Source of the DNA: Microbacterium sp. Leaf288
Lineage (GTDB): Bacteria > Actinomycetota > Actinomycetes > Actinomycetales > Microbacteriaceae
Length of the DNA stretch: 64,000 bases
Direction: 5' to 3'
Assembly (NCBI RefSeq): GCF_001422925.1
Contig: NZ_LMNI01000015.1
Coordinates: 1 to 64,000 of the forward strand
Numbering within the stretch: position 1 is the stretch's first letter; every line of letters starts with the position of its first letter. This document shows positions 34,097 to 43,449 of the stretch, piece by piece. The notes below the pieces were generated by a model. It made no database searches and was not told where the DNA came from. It saw only the letters and a list, made by a program, of their open reading frames with translations. The translations under genes were made by a program, and so were the position numbers.

Positions 34097-34741
34097 TCAG
34101 CGCCCGGTGGCGGCGGCGATCGCGGCGTCGTCGAGGCCGCACAGCCGCAGGCAGGCGTCGGCGATGCGGACGGCGTCGATCATCTCGCCCTCGCGACGCA
34201 GCGGGATCACGATCTCGACGAGATGGATGATCGCGGCGCCCAGTTCGGCGAGCGTCCAGGTGGCGCGCAGCGCGTCGGTCGCAGCATCCATCGCGAATGC
34301 GCCGTAGGCGTCACGCAGCTCGCGCCGCGACGCACGGAAGCCGTCGAAACGGTCTCGGTTCGCCTCGGGCAGCAGATAAAGCGTGCCGATGTTGTGCGGT
34401 GCGGCGGCCAGAGTCCCGACGTCGCGAACGGCCAGCATGTGGAGCGCGGCAGCGGAGGCGAGCGACGGATCCTCGCGCAGCGTCTTCGCGAACTCGACGC
34501 TGGGACGCACGGTGCGCTCCAGCAGTTCGACGAGGATGTCGTCCTTGCCGGCGAAGTGATAGTAGAGGGACGCCTGACGGATGCCTATCCTCTCGGCGAT
34601 CGCACGGGTCGTGGTGGCGGCGAACCCGTTCTCGACGAAAAGCGCCGCGGCGGCATCGAGGATCTCGTCGCGAGGTGCCAGCTGGGTGGAGCCGGCGGTG
34701 GCCCGGGGCCGGCCCACGCGGGCTCGGGGCGTCGTGCTCAT
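34097..34741 (-). CDS. TetR-family transcriptional regulator
   Basis: 214 aa. The N-terminal TetR helix-turn-helix reads RDEILDAAAALFVENGFAATTTRAIAERIGIRQASLYYHFAGKDDIL, then an all-helical ligand domain. The ATG at 34741 (MSTTPRARVGRP) is chosen because the frame farther upstream overlaps the allophanate hydrolase gene antiphase. It is the last gene of the urea-amidolyase-type operon, and two near-identical palindromes (33962 and 41673) are its probable targets. Confidence 0.92.
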   Translation of the reverse strand: MSTTPRARVGRPRATAGSTQLAPRDEILDAAAALFVENGFAATTTRAIAERIGIRQASLYYHFAGKDDILVELLERTVRPSVEFAKTLREDPSLASAAALHMLAVRDVGTLAAAPHNIGTLYLLPEANRDRFDGFRASRRELRDAYGAFAMDAATDALRATWTLAELGAAIIHLVEIVIPLRREGEMIDAVRIADACLRLCGLDDAAIAAATGR

Positions 34742-34777
34742 ACCGGCATCCTCGCACGATCGCGCGAGGATGCCGGT
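34742..34777. other. Inverted repeat between hydrolase and TetR genes
   Basis: A perfect 14-bp stem (34742-34755 with 34764-34777) and 8-nt loop, directly ahead of the TetR start. It could attenuate transcription before tetR or be a separate operator. It lacks a T-run and differs from the 22-bp sites. Confidence 0.5.
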
Positions 34778-34785
34778 CGAGCGGA

Positions 34786-36468
34786 TCACGCCCTGGCGAG
34801 GTGGGCGCGCCAGCCGCCGAGTGCCGAGATGTCGGTGGCACCCTCGAGCGCAGCGGGCGTGGCGAGGAAGCCGGCGACCCTCGTGCCGTCGTGGAGCAGC
34901 ACCGAGCCGATCGCGAGCGGCGGGGGCACGGCATCCACCACCGCCGCGAATCCGGCGGCCGGGAGGTCCCACACCTCGCCCGCGATCGACGTGCCGCCCG
35001 CGCCGATGTGCACGAGGCCGGGCTTCGCGGGCGTGGTGGCCAGCGCGTGGAACGTGTATTCGGCTGCGGTGGACGCTACGCCGATCAGGCGCCCGCCGGC
35101 GGCGACGAGCTGACGGTTGAGCGGCTGGCCGCTGAGGTGCGCGCCGACCACGAACAGGTGCCGCGGCGCCGCGGCGATCCGCTGCGCGATCTGCGCGAGC
35201 ACGCGATCGGTGAACGCGGGTCCGGTCAGCATGATGCCGAACGGCAGGCCGTCGACGACGCCGGCGGGAAGCGCGAGCGAGGCCAGGTCGAGGAGGTTCG
35301 CGAAGTTCGTGAACCGGCCCATGCGCGAGTTCGCGCCGACCGGATCGGCCGCGACCTCGGCGAGCGTCGGGTGCCAGGTCGTCGTCGGGGTGAGCAGCGC
35401 GACGCAGCCGTCGAGCGCCTCTGCCCCGCGCAGGCGCAGCGCGTCGAGCCGCTCGAAGTCGTCGAACAGCTCGTGCGCCGTCGGCGCCGCGCCGGCGAGG
35501 ATGATGCCCGCGACCGTCTCGTCGAGGTCTGCGCCGATCAGCTCGCGGTGCGCCGCGATGTGCGCGCCGACGGCGCTGTACCGCTCGGCAACGAACGCGC
35601 CGTCGTACAGCAGCCGCGCCGCATCCAGCAGCGCCGAGATGTCGCGCTCGACGACGTCGAAACCGGCGGACCGCGCCACCTCCGCGGCAGCGCCGAAGGC
35701 TTCACGCCAGCCGTCCGCGAGTCCCTCGAGCTGGGTCGGCAGCGGCACGGCGAGCCGTGCGTGCGCGGGCAGCGCCGCGTGCGCAGCATCCGTCCTCGCA
35801 AGCGGATCCCGCCCGTCGACACCGGTCATCATCTCGACCGCCGACCTCGCGAGGTCGAGGTCGCGGGCGAACACGGTCACCACGTCCTGCGTGCGGCACG
35901 CGGGCACGACGCCGGTCGTGGGCACGAGCCCCTTGGTCGGCTTGACGCCGACGATGCCGTTGAGCGCCGCCGGGACGCGGCCCGAGCCGGCGGTGTCGGT
36001 GCCGAGCGCGAGGTCGACGATGCCGAGGGCTACCGCGACGCCCGAGCCCGACGACGAGCCGCCGGAGATGCGCGTCGGATCCCATGCATTGCGCACGGCA
36101 CCGAACGGTGAGCGCGTGCCGACGAGTCCCGTCGCGAACTGGTCCAGGTTCGCCTTGCCGACCACGATCGCACCCGCGGCGCGGAGGCGGGCGACCGCGG
36201 TCGCGTCGACGACGGGTTCATACGCGAAGGATGCCGCTCCCGCCGTCGTCTGAAGGCCGGCGACGTCGATGTTGTCCTTGACCGCGACGGTGAGGCCCGC
36301 CAGCGGCAGGTCGTCACCGGCCGCGACGCGCGCGTCGACGTCGACGGCTTCCGCGACCAGATCGGCCGCGGGCCGCAGCGAGATCCAGATCTCGGGTCGG
36401 TCGACCTCGGCGATCCGGGCGAGGGAGCGCTCGACGGCGGCGCGGGCGGTGGGCTGGTGGCGGGTCAT
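34786..36468 (-). CDS. atzF: Allophanate hydrolase (AtzF type)
   Basis: 560 aa. Amidase-signature domain with the Ser-cisSer-Lys triad: Lys in VAVKDNIDVAG, and the serines in GGSSSGSGVAVALG and TDTAGSGRVPA. A C-terminal domain of about 130 residues (HLFVVGAHLSGQPLNRQLVAAGG through GWRAHLARA) is the allophanate-hydrolase C-terminal domain. It converts allophanate to ammonia and CO2. The start overlaps the carboxylase stop (ATGA), so the two are coupled. Confidence 0.92.
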   Translation of the reverse strand: MTRHQPTARAAVERSLARIAEVDRPEIWISLRPAADLVAEAVDVDARVAAGDDLPLAGLTVAVKDNIDVAGLQTTAGAASFAYEPVVDATAVARLRAAGAIVVGKANLDQFATGLVGTRSPFGAVRNAWDPTRISGGSSSGSGVAVALGIVDLALGTDTAGSGRVPAALNGIVGVKPTKGLVPTTGVVPACRTQDVVTVFARDLDLARSAVEMMTGVDGRDPLARTDAAHAALPAHARLAVPLPTQLEGLADGWREAFGAAAEVARSAGFDVVERDISALLDAARLLYDGAFVAERYSAVGAHIAAHRELIGADLDETVAGIILAGAAPTAHELFDDFERLDALRLRGAEALDGCVALLTPTTTWHPTLAEVAADPVGANSRMGRFTNFANLLDLASLALPAGVVDGLPFGIMLTGPAFTDRVLAQIAQRIAAAPRHLFVVGAHLSGQPLNRQLVAAGGRLIGVASTAAEYTFHALATTPAKPGLVHIGAGGTSIAGEVWDLPAAGFAAVVDAVPPPLAIGSVLLHDGTRVAGFLATPAALEGATDISALGGWRAHLARA

Positions 36469-39400
36469 GCGTGTGCGCCGATCGCGGCGAGGATCTGACC
36501 CGGGACGACCTGCTCTCCGGGTGAGGCGTACAGCTCGAGCACTCGGCCCGCGCGCGGGGCGACGACCTTGGACTCCATCTTCATGGCCTCGACCGACAGG
36601 ATCGGATCGCCCGCGGCGACCGCGCTGCCGACGTCGACCGACAGCTGCCACACGGTCGAGGCGAACGGCGCGTACACCGGCTCGGCACCGTCGGGGATCG
36701 TGATCTCGGCGGGAGCCGGCGGTGCGGGCGGCTCGTCCGAGCGCTCGAACTCGCCCGCGAGGCGCCAGCGCTCCCGCTCCTCGGCGAACGCCGCGCTCTG
36801 GCGATCGCGGAACTGCGCGATCGAGGCGGCGTTGTCATCGAGGAACCGCGAGTACTCGGCGATCGAGAAGGTGCCGTCGACGGTCTCGTACTCGCCGCGG
36901 CCCGCGTCGGTCTCGGCGCGCAGCTCGAGCAGCTCCTCGGCCGAAACCGGGTACCACTCGATGCGGTCGAAGAAGCGCAGCGCCCACGGGTTCTCCTGGA
37001 ACAGCCCGCCGCGGCGGAAGCGGTTCCAGATCTGCACGGTGCGGCCGACGAACTGGTAGCCGCCCGGGCCCTCCATGCCGTAGATGCACATGTACGCGCC
37101 GCCGATGCCGACGGAGTTCTCGGCGGTCCAGGTGCGGGCGGGGTTGTACTTGGTCGTGACGAGCCGGTGGCGCGGGTCGAGGGGGGTCGCCACCGGGGCG
37201 CCGAGGTAAACGTCGCCGAGTCCCAGCACGAGGTAGCTCGCGTCGAACACGGTGCGGAACACGTCGTCGACCGAGTCGAGGCCGTTGATGCGGCGGATGA
37301 ACTCGATGTTCCACGGGGTCCACGGGGCGTCGTTGCGGACGCCGTTCATGTACCGCTCGATCGCCAGCCGCGTCGCGGGATCGTCCCAGCTGAGTGGCAG
37401 GCGCACCGTGCGCGAGGGCACGACGAGCTCGCTCGTGGGCGGCACCTCGGCCTCGAGCTCCTGCAGGAGCGCCGCCATCTTGGACGCGGGCAGGACATCC
37501 GGGTCGGTGTGCACCTGGAGGGAACGGATGCCGGGGGTGACGTCGACGATGCCCTTCGGGGCGTGCGCGGCCAGCGTTTCCTGCAGAGCGTGGATGCGCA
37601 TGCGCAGCGCGAGGTCGAGCTGCATCGGGCCGTACTCCACGAGCACGTTGGAGTCGCCGTCGCGGCGGTAGGTGACGCTCGGACCGGTCTCGGTCTCCGC
37701 GCGGCGCGCGTACACGCCGTCATCGCCGTCGCCGCCCGCCGTGACGAGCGTCGGGGCGGCGCGCCGCGTGATGAGCGACGGCGCCTCGGCCTCGACGACC
37801 GGCGCGAACCGCACGCGGTCGCCGGGGCGCAGCTGCCCCACCTTCCAGAGCTCGCCGCTCGCCACCACGGCCGGGCACACGAATCCGCCCAGCGACGGGC
37901 CGTCAGGCCCGAGGATGATCGGGGTGTCACCGGTGAAGTCGATCGCGCCCACGGCGTACGGGGTGTCGTGGATGTTCGACGGGTGCAGCCCCGCCTCTCC
38001 CCCGTCGGGCCGGGCCCAGCGCGGCTTCGGCCCGATGAGCCGCACGCCGGTGCGCGCCGAGTTCAGGTGCACCTCGTAGTCGGTGGCGTAGAACGCATCG
38101 AGGTCGTCGCGCGTGAAGAACTCGGGCGCGGCGTGCGGACCCTCGGTCACACCGATGGTCCATGCGTCGGTGAGCGCCGGGCGGCGGTCGGCCGGGGTCT
38201 CGTCGCCGAGCTCGGCATCGACCACGGGCGCCTCGACGCCGCCGAGGCGCAGCACGTCGCCGGCCAGGAGCGCCCGGCCGCCGTGGCCACCGAAGCCGCC
38301 GAGCGTGAAGGTCGACGCGCTGCCGAGGTAGGTCGGCACGTCGAGCCCGCCGCGCAGGGCGACATAGGTCCGAAGCCCCGGGCCGCTCGCGGGCCCGATC
38401 GCCAGCGTCGCACCGGCAGGCACGCGCACCGGCTCCCACAGCGGCACGCGCTCGCCGTCGACCGTGACCGCGGCCGGAGCGCCGGTGACGGCGACGACCG
38501 CGGCGTGCGAGAACCGCAGGGTCGGCCCGGTGAGCGTGATCTCGAGCGCTGGTGCGCCTTCGGGGTTGCCGACGGCGAGGTTCGCCTCGGAGAACGACAC
38601 GCGGTCGAACGGGCCGCTCGGCGGAACGCCGATCTGCCAGTAGCCGACGCGACCGGGCAGGTCCTGCACCGTGGTCATCGCACCGGGCGCGATGACGTCG
38701 ATGCGCGGATCGGGATCCTCGGTGACGTCGAGGGTGGAGGTGCTGTGGGTCGCGTCGACAAGCGCGGGTGTCTCGGCGAGCGCGCGCAGCAGCCCGAGGT
38801 TCGTGACGATGCCGTCGACGCGGCTGGCGTCGAGCGCATGGCCGAGCAGCTCGAGCGCCGCGGGCCGGTCGCCGGCGTGCGCGATCACCTTCGCGAGCAT
38901 GGGGTCGTACGACGCCGTGACCTCGGTGCCGTCCTCGACCCAGCCGTCGATCCGCACCCCGGCGATCGCTTCCGCACCCTGGCCAGGGAACGCGGCACGC
39001 GTCACGAGTCCCGTCGAGGGCAGCGAGCTCTTGCCCGGGTCTTCGGCGTACACGCGCGCTTCGACGGCGACTCCCCGCGGCATCCAGTCCCGCGTGAACA
39101 CGTCTTCGGCAAGCCCCGATGCACCGTCGCGGGCGAGGGTGAGCATCATCGCGACCAGGTCGACACCGAACACCTCCTCGGTGACGGGATGCTCGACCTG
39201 CAGGCGCGTGTTCACCTCGAGGAACGACGCCTCCTCACGCACCGGGTCGTACACGAACTCGACGGTGCCGGCACTCCGATAGGAGACGGATGCTGCGAGC
39301 TCACGCGCCGATCGGTGCAGCAGGTCGCGCACGTGGTCGGGCAGGGCGGGCGCGGGGGCCTCTTCGACGACCTTCTGGTTGCGGCGCTGGAGCGAGCAGT

Positions 39401-40091
39401 CGCGGTCGCCGAACACCGCGACGCGGCCCTCGCCGTCGCCGAACAGCTGCACCTCGACGTGACGGGCTGGGCGGACGAAGCGCTCGAGGAAGATGCCGGT
39501 CGACCCGAAGTTCGCCGCGGCGAGCGCCGCGACCCGGGCGAAGGCGTCGCGCACCTCGGTGGCGCTGAAGCAGGCCTGCATGCCGATGCCACCACCACCG
39601 CCTGTGGCCTTCACCATGACGGGGTAGCCGATCGCGTCGGCGGCCGCGACGGCCTCGTCGGCGTCGGCGAGCAGGCCCGTGCCGTGGAGCATGGGCACCC
39701 CCGCGCGCTGCGCGAGCTCACGGGCGGTGTGCTTCTCGCCGAACGCGGCGATGTGGTCTGCCGAAGGCCCGACGAACCGGATGCCCGCCCCCTCGACGGC
39801 GGCCGCGAACGCGAGGTTCTCGGACAGGAACCCGTAGCCGGGGTGGATGAGCCCGGCGCCGGCGGTGAGTGCCGCCTCGAGCACGGTGTCGGCGCGGAGG
39901 TACGACTCCTTGGGCGCGGCCGGGCCGAGGCGCACCGCCTCGTCGGCCTCGCGCACGTGCGGCGCGGCGCGGTCGGCGTCGGAGTACACGGCGACGGTGC
40001 GCATGCCGAGGTCGCGGGCCGAGCGGATGACGCGCCGCGCGATCTCGCCGCGGTTGGCGATCAGGACGGTGTCGCGCGAGAGAGCGGTCAT
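36465..40091 (-). CDS. Urea/guanidine carboxylase (biotin-dependent)
   Basis: 1208 aa. Order: biotin carboxylase (residues 5 to about 450; GYGFLSENLAFA, ATP loop GGGGIGMQ, EVNTRLQVEHPVTEEVFG), carboxyltransferase halves of the KipA/KipI type (GPSGPFDRVSFSEANLAVGN and GPDGPSLGGFVCPA; later DPATRLAIERYMNGVRND), and a C-terminal biotinyl domain with VEAMKMESKVVAP (biotin on the Lys between the Mets). It carboxylates urea to allophanate or guanidine to carboxyguanidine. The two upstream DUF1989 genes point to guanidine. ATGA-type overlaps link it to both neighbours. Confidence 0.93.
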   Translation of the reverse strand: MTALSRDTVLIANRGEIARRVIRSARDLGMRTVAVYSDADRAAPHVREADEAVRLGPAAPKESYLRADTVLEAALTAGAGLIHPGYGFLSENLAFAAAVEGAGIRFVGPSADHIAAFGEKHTARELAQRAGVPMLHGTGLLADADEAVAAADAIGYPVMVKATGGGGGIGMQACFSATEVRDAFARVAALAAANFGSTGIFLERFVRPARHVEVQLFGDGEGRVAVFGDRDCSLQRRNQKVVEEAPAPALPDHVRDLLHRSARELAASVSYRSAGTVEFVYDPVREEASFLEVNTRLQVEHPVTEEVFGVDLVAMMLTLARDGASGLAEDVFTRDWMPRGVAVEARVYAEDPGKSSLPSTGLVTRAAFPGQGAEAIAGVRIDGWVEDGTEVTASYDPMLAKVIAHAGDRPAALELLGHALDASRVDGIVTNLGLLRALAETPALVDATHSTSTLDVTEDPDPRIDVIAPGAMTTVQDLPGRVGYWQIGVPPSGPFDRVSFSEANLAVGNPEGAPALEITLTGPTLRFSHAAVVAVTGAPAAVTVDGERVPLWEPVRVPAGATLAIGPASGPGLRTYVALRGGLDVPTYLGSASTFTLGGFGGHGGRALLAGDVLRLGGVEAPVVDAELGDETPADRRPALTDAWTIGVTEGPHAAPEFFTRDDLDAFYATDYEVHLNSARTGVRLIGPKPRWARPDGGEAGLHPSNIHDTPYAVGAIDFTGDTPIILGPDGPSLGGFVCPAVVASGELWKVGQLRPGDRVRFAPVVEAEAPSLITRRAAPTLVTAGGDGDDGVYARRAETETGPSVTYRRDGDSNVLVEYGPMQLDLALRMRIHALQETLAAHAPKGIVDVTPGIRSLQVHTDPDVLPASKMAALLQELEAEVPPTSELVVPSRTVRLPLSWDDPATRLAIERYMNGVRNDAPWTPWNIEFIRRINGLDSVDDVFRTVFDASYLVLGLGDVYLGAPVATPLDPRHRLVTTKYNPARTWTAENSVGIGGAYMCIYGMEGPGGYQFVGRTVQIWNRFRRGGLFQENPWALRFFDRIEWYPVSAEELLELRAETDAGRGEYETVDGTFSIAEYSRFLDDNAASIAQFRDRQSAAFAEERERWRLAGEFERSDEPPAPPAPAEITIPDGAEPVYAPFASTVWQLSVDVGSAVAAGDPILSVEAMKMESKVVAPRAGRVLELYASPGEQVVPGQILAAIGAHA

Positions 40092-40822
40092 CGGGGGGCC
40101 TCCTCGGTGCCGGCCGCTTCACGCGGCTCGACCGTGATCACGCGCAGCGGCGTGGGGTTGAAGTCGTTGCAGGGGTTGTTCATCTGCGGGCAGTTCGACA
40201 CGATCACGAGAACGTCGCGCTCGGCGCGCAGCGCAACGCGTTTGCCGGGGGCGCTCATGCCGTCGACGATGCCGAGGCTGCCGTCGGCCTCGATGGGGAC
40301 GTTCATGAACCAGTTGATGTTCGAGACGAGGTCGCGCGCGCCGAGCCCGTGCACCGCCGCCTCGGTGAGGAAGTTCTCGCGGCACGCGTGCTGGAACGCG
40401 ACGTGGTGCCCGTAGCGCAGCGTGTTGGACTCCTTGGAGCACGCCCCCCCGATGGTGTCATGACGGTCGATCTCGTTCACCACGACGGTCATGAGCGGCA
40501 GCGACTCGTTCGAGAGCAGCACCGACCCCTCGCGCAGGTAGGCGTTGCCCTGCGCGACGAGGGTGTCGGGTGCGCTGTAGCGGTGCGCGGTGTCGTGAGC
40601 GTCGTACACGAGGAAGTCCGCTGATTGGTTGCCGCCGACGTCGACGATGGTGAGCACGTTGCCGGCGGCGACGACGGCCGACCACGACGCGTTGGACGCG
40701 ACGCGCTCGTCCGCGACGATACGGCCGGGGATGGCGCTGGAACTCCAGTCCAGCGCCGAGTCGGGAGCGGCGACGGCGCCGACGGGCACCGCGCTTTCGA
40801 GGGGCGTTGCGACGAGGGTCAT
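40088..40822 (-). CDS. DUF1989 protein, probable carboxyguanidine deiminase subunit
   Basis: 244 aa. DUF1989 (urea carboxylase-associated protein 2) features: GNVLTIVDVGGNQSADFLVYDA, HDTIGGACSKESN, NINWFMNVPI and SNCPQMNNPCNDFNPTPLRV with conserved Cys residues. In guanidine-degrading bacteria this family forms, with its partner, a heteromeric deiminase that turns carboxyguanidine into allophanate. Start at 40822, overlapping the upstream gene's stop. Confidence 0.83.
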   Translation of the reverse strand: MTLVATPLESAVPVGAVAAPDSALDWSSSAIPGRIVADERVASNASWSAVVAAGNVLTIVDVGGNQSADFLVYDAHDTAHRYSAPDTLVAQGNAYLREGSVLLSNESLPLMTVVVNEIDRHDTIGGACSKESNTLRYGHHVAFQHACRENFLTEAAVHGLGARDLVSNINWFMNVPIEADGSLGIVDGMSAPGKRVALRAERDVLVIVSNCPQMNNPCNDFNPTPLRVITVEPREAAGTEEAPR

Positions 40823-41655
40823 GCGCGGGCCTCCGCGTAGTCGAGGGTGTTCAGGTAGGCACGGCGCGACTCGGGCGAGGCGTCGAATCGCGGGCTGCCG
40901 GGCAGGGTCGGCGAGCCGCGCCACGCGTGCACCCGCAGCGGGCCGCTGCGGTAGCCGGGCGCCGGGTCGGCGGGATGCATGACGTTCGCAATGAGCACGA
41001 TGAGCGGCAGTTCGGCCACGAGCGTGACCGAGGTGCCGGGTCCGGCCGACCCGAGCCACTCGATCGCACCGTCCGGCCCGACCCTCACGCCCTGGAAGAA
41101 CGAGATGTTCGGCGGCAGGTCGCGCGCGGCGAGGCCGTGCTTCGCGGCCGCCTTGAGGAACAGCGCGCGGCCCGACGGCGCCGGGCCCTCCGGACGTGCC
41201 TCGCCGAACCGCGCCAGGTTCGCAGCATCCGTCGACGTTCCGAACAGTGCGTCATGCCGCCCCGAGGTGTCGGCGACGATCGTGGCGAGCGCACGGCCGT
41301 CGCCCGAGAGCAGGGGATGCCCCGTCCCGAGGTAGGCCTGCCACGGGATCTTGACGGTGTCGGCGGCGTTCAGGCGTTCCCACGGCTCGTCGGCATTGAA
41401 CAGCAGCACGTGCGCGTTGGCGTCGCCGGTCGGGTCGTCGAGACGCAGGTGGGTGCCCCGGGCGATCACGCGGTGGGTATAGCCGCCGGGTGCGACCGTC
41501 TCGGCCCACGTGAGCGTGGCCGGGTCGACGCCGGCGGGGACGTAGGGGGAGGCGGATGCCGGCAGGTACGGCATGAAGTCGCTGGTCAGGCCGGTCTGCG
41601 CGCGGGCATCGGCGCGGGCGCTGCCGACGGTGTCGGTGACGTGGAGTGTGGTCAT
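40819..41655 (-). CDS. DUF1989 protein, probable carboxyguanidine deiminase subunit
   Basis: 278 aa, the partner DUF1989 protein (urea carboxylase-associated protein 1): HVLLFNADEPWERLNAADTVKIPWQAYL, LLSGDGRALATIVADTSGRHDAL, LPPNISFFQGVRV. First gene of the operon; GGAG lies just before the ATG, and the TetR-type operator is 18 bp upstream. No guanidine riboswitch fits in the very short leader, so control appears to be by the TetR protein. Confidence 0.83.
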   Translation of the reverse strand: MTTLHVTDTVGSARADARAQTGLTSDFMPYLPASASPYVPAGVDPATLTWAETVAPGGYTHRVIARGTHLRLDDPTGDANAHVLLFNADEPWERLNAADTVKIPWQAYLGTGHPLLSGDGRALATIVADTSGRHDALFGTSTDAANLARFGEARPEGPAPSGRALFLKAAAKHGLAARDLPPNISFFQGVRVGPDGAIEWLGSAGPGTSVTLVAELPLIVLIANVMHPADPAPGYRSGPLRVHAWRGSPTLPGSPRFDASPESRRAYLNTLDYAEARA

Positions 41656-41672
41656 TCCCGGGGCTCCTACCT

Positions 41673-41694
41673 ATATCTGTCGAACGACAGGTAT
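41673..41694. promoter_or_regulatory. TetR-type operator, carboxylase operon copy
   Basis: Read on the minus strand: ATACCTGTC, three bases, CGACAGATAT. The inner CTGTCG-TT-CGACAG is a perfect palindrome. It overlaps a possible -10 box (TATAGG) of the minus-strand operon and matches the site in front of the APC permease. Confidence 0.7.
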
Positions 41695-41849
41695 TCGAAG
41701 TATGGGACGGCCCCGTGTCGGCGCGATTGTGCTCACGTTTCGCCCGTGTAACGGATCTGGGCGAGGGATGCTGCGACTGCTCGCCTTCGTCCCGCGCGGG
41801 CTCAGCGGGGCTCGGCGGCGATGTCGCGGGCCGGACGTAGGCTCATCGC

Positions 41850-43220
41850 ATGCCCGCTGCCCGACGCCCGACGCAGACAGCCCCCTACCGGTGCACCGAG
41901 TGCGGCTGGACCACGCTCAAGTGGGTCGGGCGCTGCGGCGAGTGCCAGCAGTGGGGCACCGTGGTCGAGGCCGCCGAGCAGACCGGCATCCTCCGCTCCG
42001 TGACGCCGGTCTCCCCCGGTGCGGGGCGCGCGGCGCAGCCGATCACGCGCATCGACACGTCCGACGCCCCGCGGCGCACCACGGGCGTCGGCGAGTTCGA
42101 CCGCGTCCTCGGCGGAGGTCTGGTGCCCGGGGCTGCGATCCTGCTCTCGGGCGAGCCGGGCGTCGGCAAATCGACCCTGCTGCTCGAGGTCGCCGCGCAG
42201 TCCGCCCAGGCGGGGCGGCGCGTTCTCTACGCTTCGGCAGAGGAGTCGACCGCTCAGGTTCGGCTGCGGGCCGAACGAACCGGCGCCCTCCATGACGAGC
42301 TGTACCTCGCGAGCGAGACCGATCTCGCGACGATCCTCGGGCACGTCGACGATGTGGCGCCCGACCTGCTCATCGTCGACTCGGTGCAGACGGTGTCGTC
42401 CGCGATGTCGGAGGGCATGGCGGGGCATCCGTCGCAGGTGCGCGAGGTCGCCGCGACGCTCATCCGGGTCGCGAAGGATCGCGGACTGCCGACGATCATC
42501 GTCGGCCACGTCACGAAGGACGGCTCGATCGCCGGTCCGCGCATCCTCGAGCACCTGGTCGATGTGGTGTGCCAGTTCGAGGGCGATCGGCAGACGTCGC
42601 TCCGGTTCGTGCGCGCGCTCAAGAACCGCTTCGGGCCGACGGACGAGGTCGGGTGCTTCGACATGACGGGCGCCGGCATCGCCGAGGTGCCCGACCCCAG
42701 CGCCCTGTTCCTGGGGCACGGCAGCACCGAGCCGGGCACGTGCGTGTCGATCGCGCTCGAGGGCCGCCGCGCGCTGCCGGTCGAGGTGCAAGCCCTCACG
42801 ATCGACAGCAAGTCGGGCAACCCGCGCCGGATCGTGAACGGCGTCGATGCGGCGCGCGTCGCGACGGTGCTCGCCGTGCTCGAGAAGCGGATGAAGATCA
42901 AGACCTCGGATCAGGACGTCTACGTCTCGACCGTCGGCGGTGTGAGGTTCGCCGAGCCTGCGGCCGACCTCGCGATCGCGCTCGCCGTCGCCAGCGCGGT
43001 CGAGGGCTGGACGATTCCCCGACACATCGCCGTGGTCGGCGAGCTGAGCCTGGCCGGCGAGGTGCGGCCCGTCACGCAGGCGGCTCAGCGACGGAGCGAG
43101 GGCGCGCGTCTCGGTTACCGCGACGTCATCGACCACCGCTCCGGATCGCTGGGCGGCGCCGTCAGCGACGTGCGGGTGCGCTCGAAAGGCCGACCCGGGG
43201 AAGACATCCCGGAGTTCTGA
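41850..43220 (+). CDS. radA: DNA repair protein RadA (Sms)
   Basis: 456 aa. A C4 zinc finger at the start (CTECGWTTLKWVGRCGEC), RecA-like core with Walker A GEPGVGKST, the RadA-specific KNRFG motif (KNRFGPTDEVG), and a C-terminal Lon-protease-like domain. It acts in recombination-branch migration and repair. A TAGGCT box 7 bp before the ATG suggests a leaderless mRNA. Housekeeping gene. Confidence 0.96.
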   Translation: MPAARRPTQTAPYRCTECGWTTLKWVGRCGECQQWGTVVEAAEQTGILRSVTPVSPGAGRAAQPITRIDTSDAPRRTTGVGEFDRVLGGGLVPGAAILLSGEPGVGKSTLLLEVAAQSAQAGRRVLYASAEESTAQVRLRAERTGALHDELYLASETDLATILGHVDDVAPDLLIVDSVQTVSSAMSEGMAGHPSQVREVAATLIRVAKDRGLPTIIVGHVTKDGSIAGPRILEHLVDVVCQFEGDRQTSLRFVRALKNRFGPTDEVGCFDMTGAGIAEVPDPSALFLGHGSTEPGTCVSIALEGRRALPVEVQALTIDSKSGNPRRIVNGVDAARVATVLAVLEKRMKIKTSDQDVYVSTVGGVRFAEPAADLAIALAVASAVEGWTIPRHIAVVGELSLAGEVRPVTQAAQRRSEGARLGYRDVIDHRSGSLGGAVSDVRVRSKGRPGEDIPEF

Positions 43221-43235
43221 TCCCGGCCGGTCGGC

Positions 43236-43340
43236 TCAGCGTCCGCGAGGCCGGCGTCGACGCCCAGGGTCGACGTACCCGAGCACGATGGGGATCACGA
43301 GGCCGGCCGCGCACACGATTCCGACGAGCAGGAATTCCAC
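43236..43340 (-). CDS. Possible 34-aa membrane peptide
   Basis: A GTG-initiated frame of 34 codons giving one hydrophobic segment (FLLVGIVCAAGLVIPIVLGYV) and an Arg-rich tail. It lies between radA and the 43450 gene, convergent to radA, with no clear ribosome site. Small tail-anchored proteins of this kind are common in actinobacteria, but support here is weak. Confidence 0.3.
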   Translation of the reverse strand: MEFLLVGIVCAAGLVIPIVLGYVDPGRRRRPRGR

Positions 43341-43449
43341 CCGGCGAGTCTGCCCCGTCGTCCCCGGCGACGCAAACCTGTCGCCCGGAGTGTCGCCGGG
43401 TCGTCGAACGAGGGCACTTGGTCGGGGGGGCGTCGCGTCCCGACCGCGG

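Noticed and set aside
32254..34230. 658-codon plus-strand frame opposite the APC permease
   Set aside because: Antisense shadow rich in Arg, Glu and Asp; the minus-strand permease has clear membrane segments.
37167..40415. Very long plus-strand open frame opposite the carboxylase gene
   Set aside because: The minus strand encodes an unmistakable 1208-aa carboxylase. High GC gives long antisense frames, and the plus translation is Arg/Gly/Ala-rich without domains.
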